From: Candidatus Kutchimonas denitrificans
GTDB taxonomy: Bacteria; Gemmatimonadota; Gemmatimonadetes; Palauibacterales; KS3-K002
Direction: 5' to 3'
Length of the DNA: 59,675 bases
Assembly: GCA_011774835.1 (NCBI GenBank)
Contig: JAACAK010000096.1
Location: 29,312 to 88,986 of the forward strand
Below, piece by piece: positions 20,653 through 29,233 of this stretch. Positions within the stretch are counted from its first letter, which is position 1, and every line of letters starts with the position of its first letter. The position numbers were made by a program, and so were the translations under genes. The notes under the pieces are model-generated. The model ran no database searches, had not been told where the DNA came from, and was given only the letters and a program-made list of their open reading frames with translations.

Positions 20653-20682
20653 AGTATAGCCACCCTGCCCCCGGGTTTTCAA
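20653..20682 (-). promoter_or_regulatory. Sigma-70-type promoter of the tkt-fba operon
   Basis: On the minus strand TTGAAA (20682-20677), an 18-nt spacer and TATACT (20658-20653) match the -35 and -10 consensus well. Transcription should start near 20646, giving a leader of about 115 nt before tkt. Confidence 0.65.
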
Positions 20683-20783
20683 TACGACGAACGGGCACCG
20701 CCCCACTCCGGTTCCGCGAGTCGGTGATCGGGGTGGTCCCGCCACCTTCCGATTCCTAGCTTGCGACGCAAGGAGACAAGGAG

Positions 20784-22538
20784 ATGCGACTTTCCAAGTT
20801 CCTGGGCCCGACCCTGCGCTCCGCCCCGGCCGGGGCGGAAACGAAAAGCCACGGGTTGCTGCTGCGTGCCGGGTACATACGGCCGCTGGCGCCGGGGATC
20901 TTCAGCTACCTGCCGCTGGGCCGGAGGGCGCTGCGCAAGATCGAGGCGGTGGTTCGGGCGGAGCTGGAGGCGCTGGGCGCCCAGGAAGTCACGATGCCGG
21001 GCGTCCAGCCGGCGACGCTCGTCCGACGAAGCGGTCTGTGGGAGGGGGCGGGCCCGGAGCTGGCAAGGTTCGATGATCGCTGCGGCCGACCCCTGGCGCT
21101 GGCGATGAGCCACGAAGAGAACGCCGCCTTTCTGGCCGCCGACTCGGTCACGTCGTACCGACAATTGCCGGTGACGCTGTTTCAGATCGGCCGCTGCTTC
21201 CGCGACGAGGCACGCCCTCGGGGCGGGATCGCCCGACTGCGCGAGTTCACGCTCCTCGACTCGTACAGCTTCAGCGCCGGCGAGGAAGGGCTGGCGGCGG
21301 CTTACCGGGATCATCTGGAAGCTTTCGATCGAATCTTCTCGCGCCTGGGGCTCGCCCGAGCCGTTCTGGTGGAATCGGGCGGCGGCGCGGGTACGGAGCA
21401 CGACTTCTTCTACCCGAGCGAGGCCGGTGACGACGCGATCGTGCAGTGCGACGCGTGCGGCTATGCGGCGGATCGGGAGTGGGCGCGGTTCGCCCGGCCC
21501 GAGCCGCCGGTGGAGGAGCCACAGCCGTTGGAGCGTGTGTCGACGCCTGGAGCCAGCTCCATCGAGGGGTTGGCAAAGTTTCTCGACATACCCGAGAGCC
21601 GCACCGCGAAGGTGGTTCTGCTGAACGCGATCCAGCCGACGGCGCCCGACGATCCGGACCGGCGCGAGGTTCTGGTGATGGCCCTGGTGCGGGGCGACAT
21701 GGAGGTCAGCGAGGCGAAGCTGCGGCAGGCGGTGGGCGCGCTGGCGCTGGAGCCGGCCCGCGGCGGCGCGATCGAGGCGGCTGGCGCGACGGCCGGCTAC
21801 GCCTCACCGGTCGGGCTGCCGTCGAGCGAGCTTCGCGTCGTGATCGACGAGCTGGTGGCGACCACGCCCAACCTGGTGGCGGGCGCGAACGAGGAGGGCG
21901 TTCATCTCCGTAACGTGAACTTCGGCCGGGACTACCGGGCCGACGTCGTGGCGGACATCGCTCTCGCGCGCGAAGACGCCGCTTGCCCGGATTGCACGCG
22001 TCCGCTGCGACCGCATGTCGGATTCGAGCTGGGAAGCCTGCACCGATTCCCGGCGGACTACGCGGAGCGGCTGGGCGCCACCTACCAGGACAATAGCGGT
22101 TCCGTCGCGCCGATGCGGATGGGCTCCTACGGGATCGGGCTCGACCGCCTGCTGGCCTGCATCGCCGAGGAGCATCACGACGAGCGTGGACTGGTCATGC
22201 CAGCGACGGTGGCGCCCTTCGCTGTGCACCTGGTGAGCATCGCGGGCGGCGATCCCTGGATCGAGAAGCGAGCGACGGAGCTGTACGAGGAGCTGGTCCG
22301 TGCCGGGTTCGATACGCTTTACGACGATCGCGATCTGCGCGCCGGTGTGAAGTTCAACGACGCCGATTTGATGGGCGCCCCGGTGCGCGTATCGATCGGC
22401 GCCCGCTCGCTAGAGCGGGACGGAGTCGAGGTGAAGCGCCGCGCCGAGGAGAAGGGCGCGATCGTCGATCTGGACAACGTCCTGGAGCGAGCGGCAGGAA
22501 TGCTGGCGGACGCCCGGGGGAAGCTCGGCCCCGAATGA
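20784..22538 (+). CDS. proS: Proline--tRNA ligase
   Basis: A 584-residue class II aminoacyl-tRNA synthetase of the bacterial type. The catalytic core has GYIRPLAPGIFSYLPLGRRAL near the N-terminus, the motif-2 region (QIGRCFRDEARPRGGIARLREFTLLDSY region) and the late YGIGLDRLLACIAEEHHDE. An inserted YbaK-like editing domain occupies about 230-380, including LAKFLDIPESRTAKVVL. The C-terminal anticodon-binding domain follows. AAGGAG lies 8 nt before the ATG. It is divergent from tkt and followed by a hairpin terminator. Confidence 0.94.
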   Translation: MRLSKFLGPTLRSAPAGAETKSHGLLLRAGYIRPLAPGIFSYLPLGRRALRKIEAVVRAELEALGAQEVTMPGVQPATLVRRSGLWEGAGPELARFDDRCGRPLALAMSHEENAAFLAADSVTSYRQLPVTLFQIGRCFRDEARPRGGIARLREFTLLDSYSFSAGEEGLAAAYRDHLEAFDRIFSRLGLARAVLVESGGGAGTEHDFFYPSEAGDDAIVQCDACGYAADREWARFARPEPPVEEPQPLERVSTPGASSIEGLAKFLDIPESRTAKVVLLNAIQPTAPDDPDRREVLVMALVRGDMEVSEAKLRQAVGALALEPARGGAIEAAGATAGYASPVGLPSSELRVVIDELVATTPNLVAGANEEGVHLRNVNFGRDYRADVVADIALAREDAACPDCTRPLRPHVGFELGSLHRFPADYAERLGATYQDNSGSVAPMRMGSYGIGLDRLLACIAEEHHDERGLVMPATVAPFAVHLVSIAGGDPWIEKRATELYEELVRAGFDTLYDDRDLRAGVKFNDADLMGAPVRVSIGARSLERDGVEVKRRAEEKGAIVDLDNVLERAAGMLADARGKLGPE

Positions 22539-22540
22539 AC

Positions 22541-22567
22541 AAAAACCCGGCACCGGGCCGGGTCTTC
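22541..22567. terminator. Bidirectional terminator after proS
   Basis: ACCCGGC (22545-22551) pairs with GCCGGGT (22557-22563) around a 5-nt loop. A run of five A lies on the left side and CTTCGTT on the right. It sits between the convergent proS and DUF2188-like genes; the A-run makes it a better terminator for the minus-strand gene. Confidence 0.6.
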
Positions 22568-22589
22568 GTTCGCGTACTCGGGTCCGGGT

Positions 22590-22886
22590 TCAGGCGGCGA
22601 AGTTGCGCGTCGCCTGAATCTTGCCCGTCTTCGATTTGATCTTCAGCGTTCCCTTCGCGCGCTTGGCCAGCCGCGTGCCCGCGACGACCGCCTTCGGTTT
22701 GGTGGCGAACTTCCCTTCCGGGGTCTTCTTGCCCTGCTTCTTCACCACCCAGTCACCCTTCAACGTTTGCACGGTGTAGACCGAGCCTTTCTTCGCGCCA
22801 CGCCGCTTCGCCGTCTTCTTCGTCGTCCGGCGACGACCGCTGGTCTTTCGCCTCGACGGCCGCGCCTTCTTCTTTTTTGCCGGCAT
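22590..22886 (-). CDS. Lys/Arg-rich DUF2188-like small protein
   Basis: A 98-residue, very basic protein. Residues 1-38 are almost only K, R, A, T and S, resembling a histone H1-like tail. Residues about 40-98 (VYTVQTLKGDWVVKK through GTLKIKSKTGKIQATRNF) fit the DUF2188 pattern. The ATG at 22886 is chosen because AGGAGG lies 6 nt upstream; the ATG six bases earlier sits too close to it. The tail suggests nucleic-acid binding, and the DUF2188 domain has no assigned role. The fusion of the two is unusual. Confidence 0.72.
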   Translation of the reverse strand: MPAKKKKARPSRRKTSGRRRTTKKTAKRRGAKKGSVYTVQTLKGDWVVKKQGKKTPEGKFATKPKAVVAGTRLAKRAKGTLKIKSKTGKIQATRNFAA

Positions 22887-23069
22887 CCTCATCCTCCTCC
22901 CGTGTGCCTTGTGGAAGCGACACCCACCGAACATCAACAGTATCCCGACAAATGGCGCGACACGCAAGCTTCTGTCGCGGCTAAACCACGCTCGCGTGCC
23001 ACCTTTTCAGGCCTCTGGCGCCGCACTATACTTGACGTTCATCCAAGCCTTTTCGTCGCCCGACCTGCC

Positions 23070-23960
23070 ATGCCCGAACTTCCCGAGGTCGCACTCTACA
23101 TCCACGCGCTCGAGCCCCTGATCCTGGGCGCGCCGCTGGAGCGGGTCCGGATGCGTTCAGCGTCGCTGCTGAAAACCTTCGACCCGCCGATCGAGGAGGC
23201 GGAAGGCCGGCGCGTGACCGAGCTGCGCAACATCGGCAAACGGATCCTTTGGGGACTCGAAGGCGATCTATTTCTTGTCTTCCATCTCATGATCGCGGGC
23301 CGTTTCCGCTGGCGGGATCCCGGTGTCGCGCTACCCAAGAAGCGGGGCCACGCCGCCTTCGACTTTCCGTCCGGCACCCTGCTGCTGACCGAGGCCGGAA
23401 CGCAGAAGCGGGCTTCCCTGCATCTGGTGCGAGGCGCCGCCGCGCTGGAGGGCTTCGATCGAGGCGGCATCGATCCGCTGGCCGCCGAGTTCTCCGAGTT
23501 TCGAAGGGCGATCCTGCAGCAGAACCGGACGCTCAAGCGTGCGCTGACCGATCAGCGAATCGTGGCGGGGATCGGCAACGCCCACTCCGACGAGATCCTG
23601 TTCGATGCGCGCCTGTCACCGGTCCGGCGGACGCGGCAGCTGAGCGAGGAGGAGCTGGCCCGGCTGTACGAAGCCACACGCGCGTCGCTGGCCTGGTGGA
23701 TCGACCGGCTGCGCGAGGAAGGGGGAAAGGATTTCCCGGAGAAGGTCACCGCCTTTCACCCGGCTATGAAAGTGCATGGCAAGTACGGCCAACCCTGCCC
23801 CGTCTGCGGGTCATCGATTCAGCGCATCGTCTACGCCGCCAACGAGACCAACTACTGCGCGCGCTGCCAGACGGGCGGCAAGTTGCTCCGCGACCGTTCT
23901 TTGTCGAGGCTGTTGCGAGATGACTGGCCCGAGACGCTGGAAGAGCTGGAAGGCGCCTGA
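23070..23960 (+). CDS. mutM: Formamidopyrimidine-DNA glycosylase family protein (Fpg/Nei)
   Basis: A 296-residue base-excision repair glycosylase/AP lyase. It starts MPELPE, giving the catalytic Pro2 and Glu3; K57 in NIGKR is the conserved lysine. GIGNAHSDEILF (167-178) is the helix-two-turn-helix motif. The C-terminal zinc finger has C243, C246, C263 and C266. Fpg removes oxidised purines such as 8-oxoguanine. The start is fixed by the need for Pro2. In the zinc finger GGK stands where many Fpg/Nei proteins have GGR, so substrate preference (Fpg or Nei-like) is uncertain. Confidence 0.86.
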   Translation: MPELPEVALYIHALEPLILGAPLERVRMRSASLLKTFDPPIEEAEGRRVTELRNIGKRILWGLEGDLFLVFHLMIAGRFRWRDPGVALPKKRGHAAFDFPSGTLLLTEAGTQKRASLHLVRGAAALEGFDRGGIDPLAAEFSEFRRAILQQNRTLKRALTDQRIVAGIGNAHSDEILFDARLSPVRRTRQLSEEELARLYEATRASLAWWIDRLREEGGKDFPEKVTAFHPAMKVHGKYGQPCPVCGSSIQRIVYAANETNYCARCQTGGKLLRDRSLSRLLRDDWPETLEELEGA

Positions 23961-23989
23961 AGGTCTTGGGATTCAGGGAATCTGGAACT

Positions 23990-24213
23990 CGGAAATCGGG
24001 ATTCTGACTTCGGGAAGGTCGAGTTCTCCCCGAATTGTCGAATCTGGTTCGGGGCTTCGGGGAATCGGGGATTCGGGGCGCTGGGAATTGCAACGGGCTC
24101 GTTGCGCGAGGGCACTTCGTCTATCCCCGAATCCCCGATTCACCGAATCCCCGAATCCGCTTCGACAATTCGGAGAGAGCTGAACATTCCCGACCTCAGA
24201 ATCCCGACCTCGG
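23990..24213. repeat. Long imperfect inverted repeat between mutM and pepD
   Basis: The left arm (about 23990-24079) and right arm (about 24126-24213) are near reverse complements around a 46-nt loop. The inner 16 or so bases (AATCGGGGATTCGGGG and its complement) match almost perfectly. The arms are built from short GGGATTCGGG-like units. The whole 23961-24286 gap holds no gene. It lies between convergent genes and could act as a two-way terminator; similar low-complexity GGGATTCGGG repeats occur between genes in some GC-rich bacteria. Confidence 0.7.
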
Positions 24214-24286
24214 AATCCGCAAATCAGATCCCGGCCTCAGACTTCCCGAACTCCCAATACCCGAGTCGCGAAGTGCGGCGTGCTCT

Positions 24287-25744
24287 CTACTCCACCTTCT
24301 TCAGGATCGCCAAGAGATAGTTCCAGAACTTCTCCACGCTGTCGATGTAGATCCGCTCGTCCGGGGAGTGGACGGCCTCCAGGGTGGGGCCGAACGAGAT
24401 CATGTCCATCCCCGGGTACTTCTCGCCGATGATGCCGCACTCCAGCCCGGCGTGGACGGCGGTCACCTCCGGGTCCGCGCCGTACAGCTCGCGGTAGGTC
24501 TCTCGCGCCAGCTTGAGAATCGGCGAGTCCATGTTCGGCTTCCAACCGGGGTAGCCGGAGTCCTGCACGGCCTCGGCGCCGCCCAGCTCGAATACCGATT
24601 GGACGGTGTCGACGATCTCGTCCATCCGCGATGCGATCGAGCTGCGCTGGCTGGTCTCCAGTCTGATCTCACCCGGCACCGTGTCGATGACCGCCACATT
24701 GGTCGACGTCTCGGGGAGGCCGGGGATATCGTCGCTCATCCGGATCACGCCGTGGGGCAGGCCGGAGATCGTCTTCAGGATGCGCTCCTGCTGGTCCTCG
24801 TCGAGCACCTCGCGCTCGACGCTGCCGGTCTCGGGCTCGATGGTGACCGAGACATCGGGATCCACGCTGGCCAGCTCGGCCCTAACGGTCTCTTGCAGCT
24901 CCTTCGCGATCGACTCGGCCCTGGCGGTGACGTCCTCGGGAACGAAGACCAGCGCCTCGGCCTCCCTGGGAATCGCGTTCCGCTTGTTGCCGCCCTCGAG
25001 CGCGGCGATCCGCGCTCCGATCTGGTGCAGGCCGGTCAGGGCTCGGCCGAGGATCTTGATCGAATTGCCACGCCCCTTGTCGATCTCGAGTCCCGAATGA
25101 CCGCCAACGAGACCCGTTACCCGAACCCGCATCGCGCTGGTGTTCTCGGAGGCGTTCACCAGATCGATCTTCCAACTGCCGGTCGTGTCCTTGCCGCCGG
25201 CGCAGCCGACGAACAGCACGCCCTCGTCTTCCGAATCCAGGTTGAGCAGGATGTCGCTCTCGACGAAGCCGGATTCGAGGGAGCCAGCGCCGGTGAGTCC
25301 GGTCTCTTCATCGACGGTGAAGAGGAACTCGAGGGGCCCGTGCTCGATCGAATCGTCCGACATGATCGCCAGGCAGGTCGCCACGGCGATCCCGTTGTCG
25401 GCGCCCAGGGTCGTGCCGTTCGCTCGCAGGACGTTGTCCTCCCTCACCAGTTCGATGGGATCCTGGTCGAAGTCATGGTCCACGTCCTTGTTCTTCTCGC
25501 AGACCATGTCGAGGTGACCCTGCAGGCAGACCTTGGGGGCCTTCTCGCGCCCGGCGCTGGCCGGCTTCTCGACGACGGTGTTCCATATCTTGTCGTGTCT
25601 GGCTTCGAGCCCGAGCTCCTCCGCCTGTTTCAACACGTACTCGGCGATACGCTCCTCGTTCTTGGAACAGCGCGGGATGGCGCTGATCTCGGCGAAATAC
25701 CTCCAAACTCCTTCCGGTTCGAGTCCGGCGATCGCATCTGACAT
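24287..25744 (-). CDS. pepD: Aminoacyl-histidine dipeptidase (PepD, M20C)
   Basis: A 485-residue metallopeptidase, the same length as E. coli PepD. CLQGHLDMVCE holds the first metal ligands, GTTLGADNGIAVA the bridging Asp, and FTVDEETGLTGA the Glu base and ligand. The C-terminal HAGLECGIIGEKYPGMDMISFGP block is intact. It cleaves Xaa-His dipeptides and other short peptides in the cytoplasm. ATG 25744 is preferred to the TTG two codons earlier because AGGA lies 8 nt before it. Confidence 0.92.
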   Translation of the reverse strand: MSDAIAGLEPEGVWRYFAEISAIPRCSKNEERIAEYVLKQAEELGLEARHDKIWNTVVEKPASAGREKAPKVCLQGHLDMVCEKNKDVDHDFDQDPIELVREDNVLRANGTTLGADNGIAVATCLAIMSDDSIEHGPLEFLFTVDEETGLTGAGSLESGFVESDILLNLDSEDEGVLFVGCAGGKDTTGSWKIDLVNASENTSAMRVRVTGLVGGHSGLEIDKGRGNSIKILGRALTGLHQIGARIAALEGGNKRNAIPREAEALVFVPEDVTARAESIAKELQETVRAELASVDPDVSVTIEPETGSVEREVLDEDQQERILKTISGLPHGVIRMSDDIPGLPETSTNVAVIDTVPGEIRLETSQRSSIASRMDEIVDTVQSVFELGGAEAVQDSGYPGWKPNMDSPILKLARETYRELYGADPEVTAVHAGLECGIIGEKYPGMDMISFGPTLEAVHSPDERIYIDSVEKFWNYLLAILKKVE

Positions 25745-26026
25745 TTCCAACGTCCTTTCAGGCGATTAGAGTATCGCGATCGGATACGGATACCGCCGAC
25801 GCGCCACGGCGGATCGCCGGGTGCGCCATGCCGGTCCGCTTCGTCTGAGAAGAATCGTCTAGCCGGGGCTTGCGAGCACAAGATGACCAACGCGGGAGCG
25901 GCGAGCAACGGGTCGCCGCGGCCCTGGCTTGACGGGGTCGAAGCGAGCGCGCAGTCTACCACCTGAATGGGCGGCCGTAGTGCCCAACGCCAGCGTTGCT
26001 GGATCAATTGCGAAATAGAGTCGACC

Positions 26027-26221
26027 GTGTCCGCGTCGAATTCAGAGGGAGAACCGACCGCCGACCGTTCGTCACGATCCGCCGGCGACAGCGGCGGCGA
26101 CGCCGCGGGCGTGCGATACGAGAAGCCGGCTTCCGGCTGTGGGCTCGGCTGCGCCGAGCTCACCGCGGTCGTGCTGGTGATCGCGGCTTCGGCGGCGCTG
26201 GTTCTTCTGCTCGGCATCTGA
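26027..26221 (+). CDS. Possible small protein with C-terminal membrane helix
   Basis: A 64-residue frame starting at GTG 26027, or 84 residues from ATG 25967. The N-terminal part is Ser/Asp/Gly-rich and polar. It ends with one strongly hydrophobic segment (ELTAVVLVIAASAALVLLLGI), the layout of a tail-anchored protein. The ribosome binding site is weak and I recognise no family. It lies 200 nt upstream of an ECF sigma gene. It could equally be a chance frame in high-GC DNA. The rest of 25745-26292 shows nothing else I can support. Confidence 0.3.
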   Translation: MSASNSEGEPTADRSSRSAGDSGGDAAGVRYEKPASGCGLGCAELTAVVLVIAASAALVLLLGI

Positions 26222-26292
26222 CGGCGCTGGATGAACTGGGGCCAAGAACCGGCGGCACCGGCTCGTTCTTGGCCAGACGTCGTCGTACCGCG

Positions 26293-26354
26293 GATGACGG
26301 TCAGATGATCGACGCCGTGCTGGCCGACGTCACCGCCTGATAGCTGGCTGACAC
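26293..26354 (+). promoter_or_regulatory. Conserved upstream block of the first ECF sigma gene
   Basis: Two boxes, GATGACGGTCAGATGATCGAC (26293-26313, with single mismatches to the other copy) and CTGATAG-N5-TGACAC (26337-26354), recur upstream of the second ECF sigma gene at the same spacing. TGACAC lies 73 nt before the ATG here. The match extends well beyond chance and suggests a promoter or operator, perhaps autoregulated. Confidence 0.65.
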
Positions 26355-26421
26355 CGTCCTGTTAATGTGAAGGCACAGCCCCGATCCACTCCGTTCTCGT
26401 GCGAACAGGAGGTTAGAGCTC

Positions 26422-26967
26422 ATGCCCACTATCACGCCCATCCCGCCATCGCCACGGCGATCGCGCCGTCGTGACATATCCACGGCTCTCGAGCGACAAC
26501 TGGCCCGATACGCCGCCCTGGTTCATGACGCGGCCCGGCGCTACGGGCTGGCCGAATCGGACATCGATGAGGTGGTCCAGGATGTGAGGATCCGGCTCTG
26601 GCGAGCTTTATCGACCGGCGAGCGAATCGCGGTCACGCCGGCGTCCTACGTGTACCGGACGGCGGTGTCGGCGGCGCTGGACATGATCCGTCGCCGGCAG
26701 GCGCGACGCGAAGACGCGCTGGAATCGTGTAGCAGCAGGCGGCTGGCAACAACGCTCCGCCCGGACCAGGTCGTCGAACTCGACGATCTGGCAACGCGCC
26801 TGGCCCGAGCCCTCGCCGCCCTACCGGAGTCGCGTCGGGTGGTAGTGCGGCTCCACCTGCTGGGATACCACCGGAACGAGATCGCCGAGCAGTTGGGGTG
26901 GACGGAAGCGAAGACGAGGAACCTGCTGTACCGTGGTCTGGAGGATATACGGTCGAAGCTGAGCTAG
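26422..26967 (+). CDS. ECF-type RNA polymerase sigma factor (copy A)
   Basis: A 181-residue sigma-70 family protein. Region 2 is about 25-95 (DIDEVVQDVRIRLWRAL, then VYRTAVSAALDMIRRRQARRED). Region 4 is about 125-178, with the recognition helix YHRNEIAEQLGWTEAKTRNLLYRGLEDIRSKL. AGGAGGT lies 8 nt before the ATG. No anti-sigma gene follows; 26968-27198 holds only a small hairpin (CTCGAC/GTCGAG, 27123-27137). A close paralogue at 48006 shares the region 4 sequence and the upstream block, so the two may recognise the same promoter class. Confidence 0.87.
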   Translation: MPTITPIPPSPRRSRRRDISTALERQLARYAALVHDAARRYGLAESDIDEVVQDVRIRLWRALSTGERIAVTPASYVYRTAVSAALDMIRRRQARREDALESCSSRRLATTLRPDQVVELDDLATRLARALAALPESRRVVVRLHLLGYHRNEIAEQLGWTEAKTRNLLYRGLEDIRSKLS

Positions 26968-27198
26968 CGGCGTAGCGGGCGTTGAACCAAGGAATGGCCG
27001 CTGCCCGCCGCCGCTCGTGAGCGAAGCCAGCGAAGCCCTGAGAGCGCCGTACCGATGGCAATGAGCAACGATCCGGCAACGGTCGATCACCCCGCGCCGG
27101 GCCACCTACCTCGTTTCGACTTCTCGACTTCGTCGAGGATTACCGCAGCGCGCCAATAAACGTCAGCTGTTGGCAGCGCATCACTCCGATACGACGCT

Positions 27199-28251
27199 TC
27201 AAAATCCGACCTGGAGGTTCACGAGGAGCTGATGCTCTTCGAAGCCACCCGTTGTCGGGATCGCGTAGTTCAGCTGGATCTCGGTGGCGCTGGTCGGCCA
27301 CAGATTGTACCCGAAGATGAAGAGATCGTCCGCATCCACACCGACATCGGGCTCGAACTTGTCCCAGCGAAAGAGTAGCTGAGACTTTTCGCTAATCATG
27401 TAGCCCAAGGTCGCCTGCCAACCGAAGGGGTCCGCCGAGCCGTCGGCCACGGGGTCCAGGTTTCCAGCGATGAGCTCGGCGGCGACCAGCAGACGGTCCC
27501 GGGTCCAGCGGCCATCCACGCCGACCAGCAGCCGATCGCCCTCGAAGCCACCGGGGAAGCCGATCAGCACCACGTCGTCATCTCGACTGAAGGCTAAGTT
27601 GAATCCCACGGCCAGACGGTCTCGACTCTCGGCGGTCCGAGCCGGCGCCGCGTCGTAGGTCAGACGCACGGCGTAGAGAAAGTTGTCGTTGTCGTTCGTG
27701 TTGGCTTCGCTGAAGCGGTTACCATTGAACAGCCCGACGGCGTAGGCGAGCGGTCCGTTCCCCAGACTTCCGCCGGCCTGAACACCGATCTGACGGTTCG
27801 GCGCCAGCGAGGCGACGACCCGCGCCCGGTTGACGAAATCGATGGACCCGGCGGGCGTCAGAAACTCTCGACTGAACGGGACCTTGAAGAGACCAGCGTC
27901 CAGCCGCAGGAGGGGTGCGACGGTGTAGTGCATCGAAGCGTCGAGAAGGGGGCGCGTCCGGGTGAAGTCGGTCTGGAAGAAATATCCGAACCCCATATCC
28001 AGCTCTCCGTACACGGCCAGGCGCATCGTGCCGATGCTGAAGCCATTACCGCCGGGCAGCGTTCGGTCGGCCTGAAAGGTACCGACGGTCTGCAGGAGCG
28101 CGCCTATGCTGAGAGCCCGCGTCTGGAACAGGCGCGTGAGCTCGTCGAATAGCGGCTCCTCGGGCTCCTGCTGAGCCGCTGCCCGGGTCGCCAGGCTGAG
28201 CGTGACACACAGCGCGAGAACAGCGGTGAGGACCAGCTTGAAGCGATGCAT
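27199..28251 (-). CDS. Phosphate-selective porin O/P-like outer-membrane protein
   Basis: A 350-residue outer-membrane barrel. A Sec signal peptide spans about 1-26 (cleavage after RAAAQ). The rest alternates short polar and aromatic strands and ends in Phe (LLVNLQVGF), as barrels do. The GELDMGFGYFFQTDFTR region and NGPLAYAVGLFNGNRF are typical of the OprP/OprO family. Start ATG 28251 follows GGGAGG by 5 nt and opens the signal peptide. Specificity for phosphate is not provable from sequence; no phosphate genes are adjacent. Confidence 0.75.
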   Translation of the reverse strand: MHRFKLVLTAVLALCVTLSLATRAAAQQEPEEPLFDELTRLFQTRALSIGALLQTVGTFQADRTLPGGNGFSIGTMRLAVYGELDMGFGYFFQTDFTRTRPLLDASMHYTVAPLLRLDAGLFKVPFSREFLTPAGSIDFVNRARVVASLAPNRQIGVQAGGSLGNGPLAYAVGLFNGNRFSEANTNDNDNFLYAVRLTYDAAPARTAESRDRLAVGFNLAFSRDDDVVLIGFPGGFEGDRLLVGVDGRWTRDRLLVAAELIAGNLDPVADGSADPFGWQATLGYMISEKSQLLFRWDKFEPDVGVDADDLFIFGYNLWPTSATEIQLNYAIPTTGGFEEHQLLVNLQVGF

Positions 28252-28512
28252 CGTCGCCTCCCTCGGTTGGATTAGCCAACGTCCGAAAGAAGCGGACAGC
28301 GGTGCCGGCCGTCCGCCCGGCCCTGTGCATAATTCAGGTCGGGAGTAAAATGGACCACATCGAGCCGGGCGCCACCTGGGCAAAGAGGCCGCAACGCCGA
28401 CGGTAGCGGCGCGGAGCGGCCACCGCCCTCGTCAGCGACCGGGCCCGCCAGATCGTCGCGTCGGGGGCCGGCATCATCCCGCACACCGCCCAGTCCGACC
28501 TGCAGTACGTCA

Positions 28513-28980
28513 TCAATCCAGGCGCCAACCCCGAACTGAAAAACGCTCTGTTCTTGGGGATCCGATTCGAACTGGAGCTGTAGTCGTGCAGCTGTCGTCG
28601 CCCACTCCGCTCCGAACAACGCGGGCGACATCGATCGGCCCCGTCGTCGCCAGTTCGGGCTCCACCCACCCCTGCCACGCGCCGATCCGCGAGTCCATCC
28701 ATCCCTTCACGATCCGGCGGACCTGCACCTCGTAGCGCAGATACCAGATCAGCATCAGCAGCATCGACACGGTGTGAAAGCTGTGCATGAACCAGATCGG
28801 CCCGAACGGCAGACCGGACACGTACACCCAGTACACCAGGTTCGCCGTGCAATTCGTCCATAGCTGGCCCGCGCTGTAAGACGCCAGGCTGCGGGTACGA
28901 GCCGCCTTTATCAGCATCGGCATGTGGCTCAGCGCGAACATACCGGTCGCGATCGCTCCTGCTATCGTCTGCGTTTGCAT
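28513..28980 (-). CDS. Small PQ-loop/SemiSWEET-like membrane protein
   Basis: A 155-residue protein with three hydrophobic helices in the first 85 residues. HMPMLIKAARTRSLASYS resembles the PQ-loop signature (P-x-x-x-K-x-x-R-T-x-S), and LWTNCTANLVYWVYVSG and MHSFHTVSMLLMLIWYLRY are the next helices. The tail, about 90-155, is polar and unrecognised. ATG 28980 is chosen because it opens the first helix and lies downstream of a sigma-54 promoter whose predicted start site is 75 nt upstream; longer frames would run through that promoter. Single PQ-loop triads in bacteria dimerise and move small solutes. Confidence 0.55.
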   Translation of the reverse strand: MQTQTIAGAIATGMFALSHMPMLIKAARTRSLASYSAGQLWTNCTANLVYWVYVSGLPFGPIWFMHSFHTVSMLLMLIWYLRYEVQVRRIVKGWMDSRIGAWQGWVEPELATTGPIDVARVVRSGVGDDSCTTTAPVRIGSPRTERFSVRGWRLD

Positions 28981-29064
28981 CGTCGACCCCTTCATCGATC
29001 TATTTGGAATCCATCCCCGCCGTCCGGGGTGGAGGCCGACCCACGGCCGACCTGCCCAAGCGTG

Positions 29065-29081
29065 AAGCAGTCGACGTGCCG
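29065..29081 (-). promoter_or_regulatory. Sigma-54 (-24/-12) promoter
   Basis: On the minus strand CGGCACGTCGACTGCTT matches the consensus TGGCACG-N4-TTGCW, with GG and GC exactly 10 nt apart. The start site should be near 29055, 75 nt before the PQ-loop-like gene. The gene for a sigma-54 activator lies immediately upstream. Confidence 0.7.
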
Positions 29082-29151
29082 TCCTGGCTCTCACGTTCAA
29101 GTCTATTAGGGGTAATGACTTAGCAGATCGAACCGATCGATCGAGGCGTGG

Positions 29152-29178
29152 CGAGATCTCGTCAATTACGAGATCTCG
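29152..29178. promoter_or_regulatory. Palindromic upstream activator site
   Basis: CGAGATCTCGT (29152-29162) and ACGAGATCTCG (29168-29178) are perfect reverse complements around CAATT. The centre is about 110 bp upstream of the predicted sigma-54 start site, the usual place for an enhancer site. A further GGGATCTCGCG half-site lies near 29193. It could also be a terminator for the activator gene, but no T-run follows. Confidence 0.6.
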
Positions 29179-29233
29179 TGGGTCGGGCTCCCGGGATCTC
29201 GCGATGATTATCCGGTTTCGGGACGGCGGTGGC

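Noticed and set aside
28272-28861. Overlapping minus-strand frames in the gap before the porin gene
   Set aside because: They overlap the PQ-loop-like gene or lack any similarity, and none has a ribosome binding site.
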